Assembly: GCA_002868985.1 (NCBI GenBank)
Contig: PKTV01000093.1
Location: 1 to 6,311, forward strand
DNA from: Desulfobacteraceae bacterium
GTDB taxonomy: Bacteria > Desulfobacterota > Desulfobacteria > Desulfobacterales > UBA11574
DNA: 6,311 bases
Direction: 5' to 3'
Below the pieces are notes generated by a model. That model did no database searches and was not told the origin of the DNA. It saw only the letters and a program-made list of their open reading frames with translations. Positions within the stretch are counted from its first letter, which is position 1; every line of letters begins with the position of its first letter. A program made the translations under genes and the position numbers. Positions 4,157 to 6,311 of the stretch are shown here, piece after piece.

Positions 4157-6263
4157 TTTCAGTCCCTTTCATGTTCAATTTTTTAAAAATATTTAATATA
4201 CTGTCTCCAATTCCTTGTTTTTTTTCTTCAGTCTCTGAGGTTTCTTCTTTTCCTTGTCCGGTTTTGGATGTTGCCCCGGCGACACCCTTTCCTGCAATTT
4301 CGAGGGCCTTTTTACAGGGGTTTGCTTTTCCCGATGATCCGGAAACCAAAAGATAGGCCCAGCCCACCGGTCCTAAAAGGGCGGCAGCGATGGTGGTGCC
4401 GGAGCCCACGATATCGATCTCTAAAGAAGGCTTGGTCAGTGTGCCACCCAGTTTAAAGGGTTTGGTTATTTTGCTTAAGCTGATACTCAATTTCGCGGTA
4501 TCTTGGGTTCCAATCCCCTCTTTGGGATGGGTTTCGATTTGGAAATCCAAAGCTTCGGTTTTAAGATTTATCTCACCTTTACTGAACAATGTTTTTTGGG
4601 GATCGTCGACGACGACGATGTCACTTTTGGCCATGCCGTTTTTGATATTAAAATCACACACGGCACAGTTAATTTGGGCGTTGTCGATTTTTTTACCAAC
4701 AGGGTTGATGATGCGCATGAGCGTTGAGCCGATGTCGGCACTGACAAAACCTAAATAACCGGTGGGTATTTTCCCTTCTCCCAGGGAGGCAATCACATCT
4801 CCGTTCAAACCTGCCATGAGCCCTGCCACGGATTTTCCTTGACCTTTCAGGTTAATGTCAAGGTCGAGAATGCCTTCTAAAGCTTGGGTAATTTCCAGTT
4901 TTTTAAGCATTTCCCCGAGGTTCATTTGTTTGATATCCACGCTTACATCAACAAAAGCCATATTTTCTTTTGCCTGAACATTCAAACTGTTAACCAACTT
5001 TCCGCCGCCAATAAAAGCTGTCAGGGGATTTACCGTGAGATTGCCATCCTGAAGCCTTACTTTGGTCACAATATTATCAAAGGCTAGTTTTGGTAAAAGC
5101 ATTTGTTTGATTTGAAGATCAAGGGCGGTGTTGAAAAGACGCAGACCGTCTAATTTTAAGGGGGTGTTTTGAAACAGTTTGTCCGATTTTCTTTCAGGTT
5201 TCGTTGTCTTTTCTTTTACACCGGCGGCCTTTTTCTCTCTGTTTATTAACATCGGGCGCAGATCGAGGATTTCGGAAACAAGATCACCGGATATTCGCGG
5301 CTTTTTACCAGAACGGTCAAGTGTTAAGGAACCGTTTAATTTACTGTTTCCCAGTTCTATCAACATATCGGACAGTTGAAATTTTTCGGTTTTGGTTGCA
5401 ATGAGGTGGCTGGAAATATGGAATGGACCTTTGATTGGCAGGGGTTCTTGAGTGATATTTTCAATTTCGGCCAGATCCTCGCCTTTGACAGAGAATCTGA
5501 CATCAATGCCTTTTGCCGCCACCGGGTCCTGGATCTTGCCGATAATGGTGATATCGATTTGAGCGACTTTGGCCTTTAGATCAACAGGATAGGGTACATC
5601 AGGGTCTGTGAAACCCGCGAATGAACCGATTTTTCCGGACACGTTCAATGGAATGTCGTTAAACGAGCCTTTCAGTTCAATGTCACCCGCGCCCATGAAC
5701 TCCGCTGATTTTCTGCTGCTTCGATCTATGGTTAGGACAAGCGTTTTATTTTTTTGATGGTTTTTAACCGTCAGTCGTCCATCTTTGATAAGTATCTCTT
5801 CAAAATTGAACAGTGCTGTTTCTGTTTCATCTTTTTTTACAGGGATTGTTTTAACTTTCTTTTTTTCCGGCAAATCAAATTCCAGATTTGTTTTACCGGA
5901 TGTGTTGGTTTCCATCATCAAGTCGGGATTGATCAGGGTTAAGCGTTTTACATTGATGTTGCCCTTGATGAGGGGAATCAGCGCTAATTGAACTTCAATT
6001 TGTTTGGCACGGATCATTTCCGGATGAGAACTCCAGGGAGCATTTTGAAAAGAAACGGAGTTTACCTCGAGGGTGGGAGACAAACCTATTTTCACTTTTA
6101 TATCTCCGGCCAAGGTAAGTTTTCTTCCGGTGTATTTTTTAGCGATTCCGGTAATCATTGGCTTAAACTTGTTGTAATCATAAGTCGATACGACAACAAT
6201 GATGACCAAAAAACAAACAAGAATGATACTTGCCAGGACGCCTAAAATTATCTTCCAACGCAT
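4131..6263 (-). CDS. AsmA family envelope protein
   Basis: A 710-residue protein with a single N-terminal inner-membrane anchor (about residues 5-27, LGVLASIILVCFLVIIVVV) followed by a long, beta-rich region probably in the periplasm. The part after the anchor (about 28-135: KFKPMITGIAKKYTGRKLTL, then a LEVNSVSFQNAPWSS segment and the IPLIKGNINVKRLTLINPD repeat type) is the typical AsmA N-terminal domain. The C-terminal AsmA-like block lies at about 490-620, with CDFNIKNGMAKSD near 538-550, then a hydrophobic stretch (622-640, AAALLGPVGWAYLLV) and a charged tail. AsmA-like proteins form bridge-like repeats thought to carry or organise lipids between inner and outer membranes. The ATG at 6263 has AAAGGAGA at 7 nt, a strong ribosome site. 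The frame is intact; the last 26 bp overlap the cysteine hydrolase gene. The promoter lies mostly outside the window. Confidence 0.93.
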   Translation of the reverse strand: MRWKIILGVLASIILVCFLVIIVVVSTYDYNKFKPMITGIAKKYTGRKLTLAGDIKVKIGLSPTLEVNSVSFQNAPWSSHPEMIRAKQIEVQLALIPLIKGNINVKRLTLINPDLMMETNTSGKTNLEFDLPEKKKVKTIPVKKDETETALFNFEEILIKDGRLTVKNHQKNKTLVLTIDRSSRKSAEFMGAGDIELKGSFNDIPLNVSGKIGSFAGFTDPDVPYPVDLKAKVAQIDITIIGKIQDPVAAKGIDVRFSVKGEDLAEIENITQEPLPIKGPFHISSHLIATKTEKFQLSDMLIELGNSKLNGSLTLDRSGKKPRISGDLVSEILDLRPMLINREKKAAGVKEKTTKPERKSDKLFQNTPLKLDGLRLFNTALDLQIKQMLLPKLAFDNIVTKVRLQDGNLTVNPLTAFIGGGKLVNSLNVQAKENMAFVDVSVDIKQMNLGEMLKKLEITQALEGILDLDINLKGQGKSVAGLMAGLNGDVIASLGEGKIPTGYLGFVSADIGSTLMRIINPVGKKIDNAQINCAVCDFNIKNGMAKSDIVVVDDPQKTLFSKGEINLKTEALDFQIETHPKEGIGTQDTAKLSISLSKITKPFKLGGTLTKPSLEIDIVGSGTTIAAALLGPVGWAYLLVSGSSGKANPCKKALEIAGKGVAGATSKTGQGKEETSETEEKKQGIGDSILNIFKKLNMKGTENEDWIDSR
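4163..4169 (-). promoter_or_regulatory. Ribosome binding site of the cysteine hydrolase inside the AsmA gene
   Basis: The minus strand AAAGGGA, 6 nt before the ATG at 4156, is embedded in the AsmA reading frame just before its last codons. It supports this start and the coupled arrangement of the two genes. Confidence 0.7.
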
Positions 6264-6311
6264 GAAAGTGTCTCCTTTATGCGGGATGTACGATTCGTTT
6301 TTGTTATATTG

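Overview
The window is bacterial and Gram-negative: it encodes an AsmA-like envelope protein with an inner-membrane anchor, next to ordinary housekeeping hydrolases. Long intergenic stretches filled with degenerate short repeats, together with the style of the AsmA and TatD genes, suggest a Desulfobacterota-like (deltaproteobacterial) genome. That assignment is inference, since no taxonomic marker is present.

Right half (2789-6263), conserved-looking backbone. A TatD-family metal-dependent DNase runs on the + strand (2789-3571). It converges on a minus-strand pair: a large AsmA family protein (6263-4131), overlapped by 26 bp by an isochorismatase-like cysteine hydrolase (4156-3614). The overlap implies that the pair is co-transcribed and translationally coupled.

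Left half (about 326-2116), accessory region. Three unrelated minus-strand genes lie head to tail: a UPF0178/YaiI PIN-like protein (2069-1602, TTG start), an ABM-family monooxygenase (1530-1225), and a spermidine-synthase-like methyltransferase-fold protein (1087-326). Between the first two is a 59-bp sequence with the full architecture of an integron attC site. The YaiI stop codon lies inside its R'' core. The 7-bp core that opens the ABM segment is the exact reverse complement of the 7-mer spanning the ABM stop codon, which is the expected signature of a gene cassette. No integrase gene is visible, so this looks like a small attC cluster lacking an integrase (CALIN) or the edge of a chromosomal integron. 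The second attC, after ABM, is degenerate, and membership of the methyltransferase gene in the array is uncertain.

Intergenic regions. Positions 67-325 hold pyrimidine-rich degenerate repeats (TGACYTC-like). Positions 2101-2788 have no intact gene, but contain a probable frameshifted 68-codon gene on the minus strand (2451-2246), a hairpin upstream of it, and a degenerate inverted repeat of CTAAAGTG-type units (2587-2717). The first 66 bases may be the 3' end of a + strand gene that begins outside the window.
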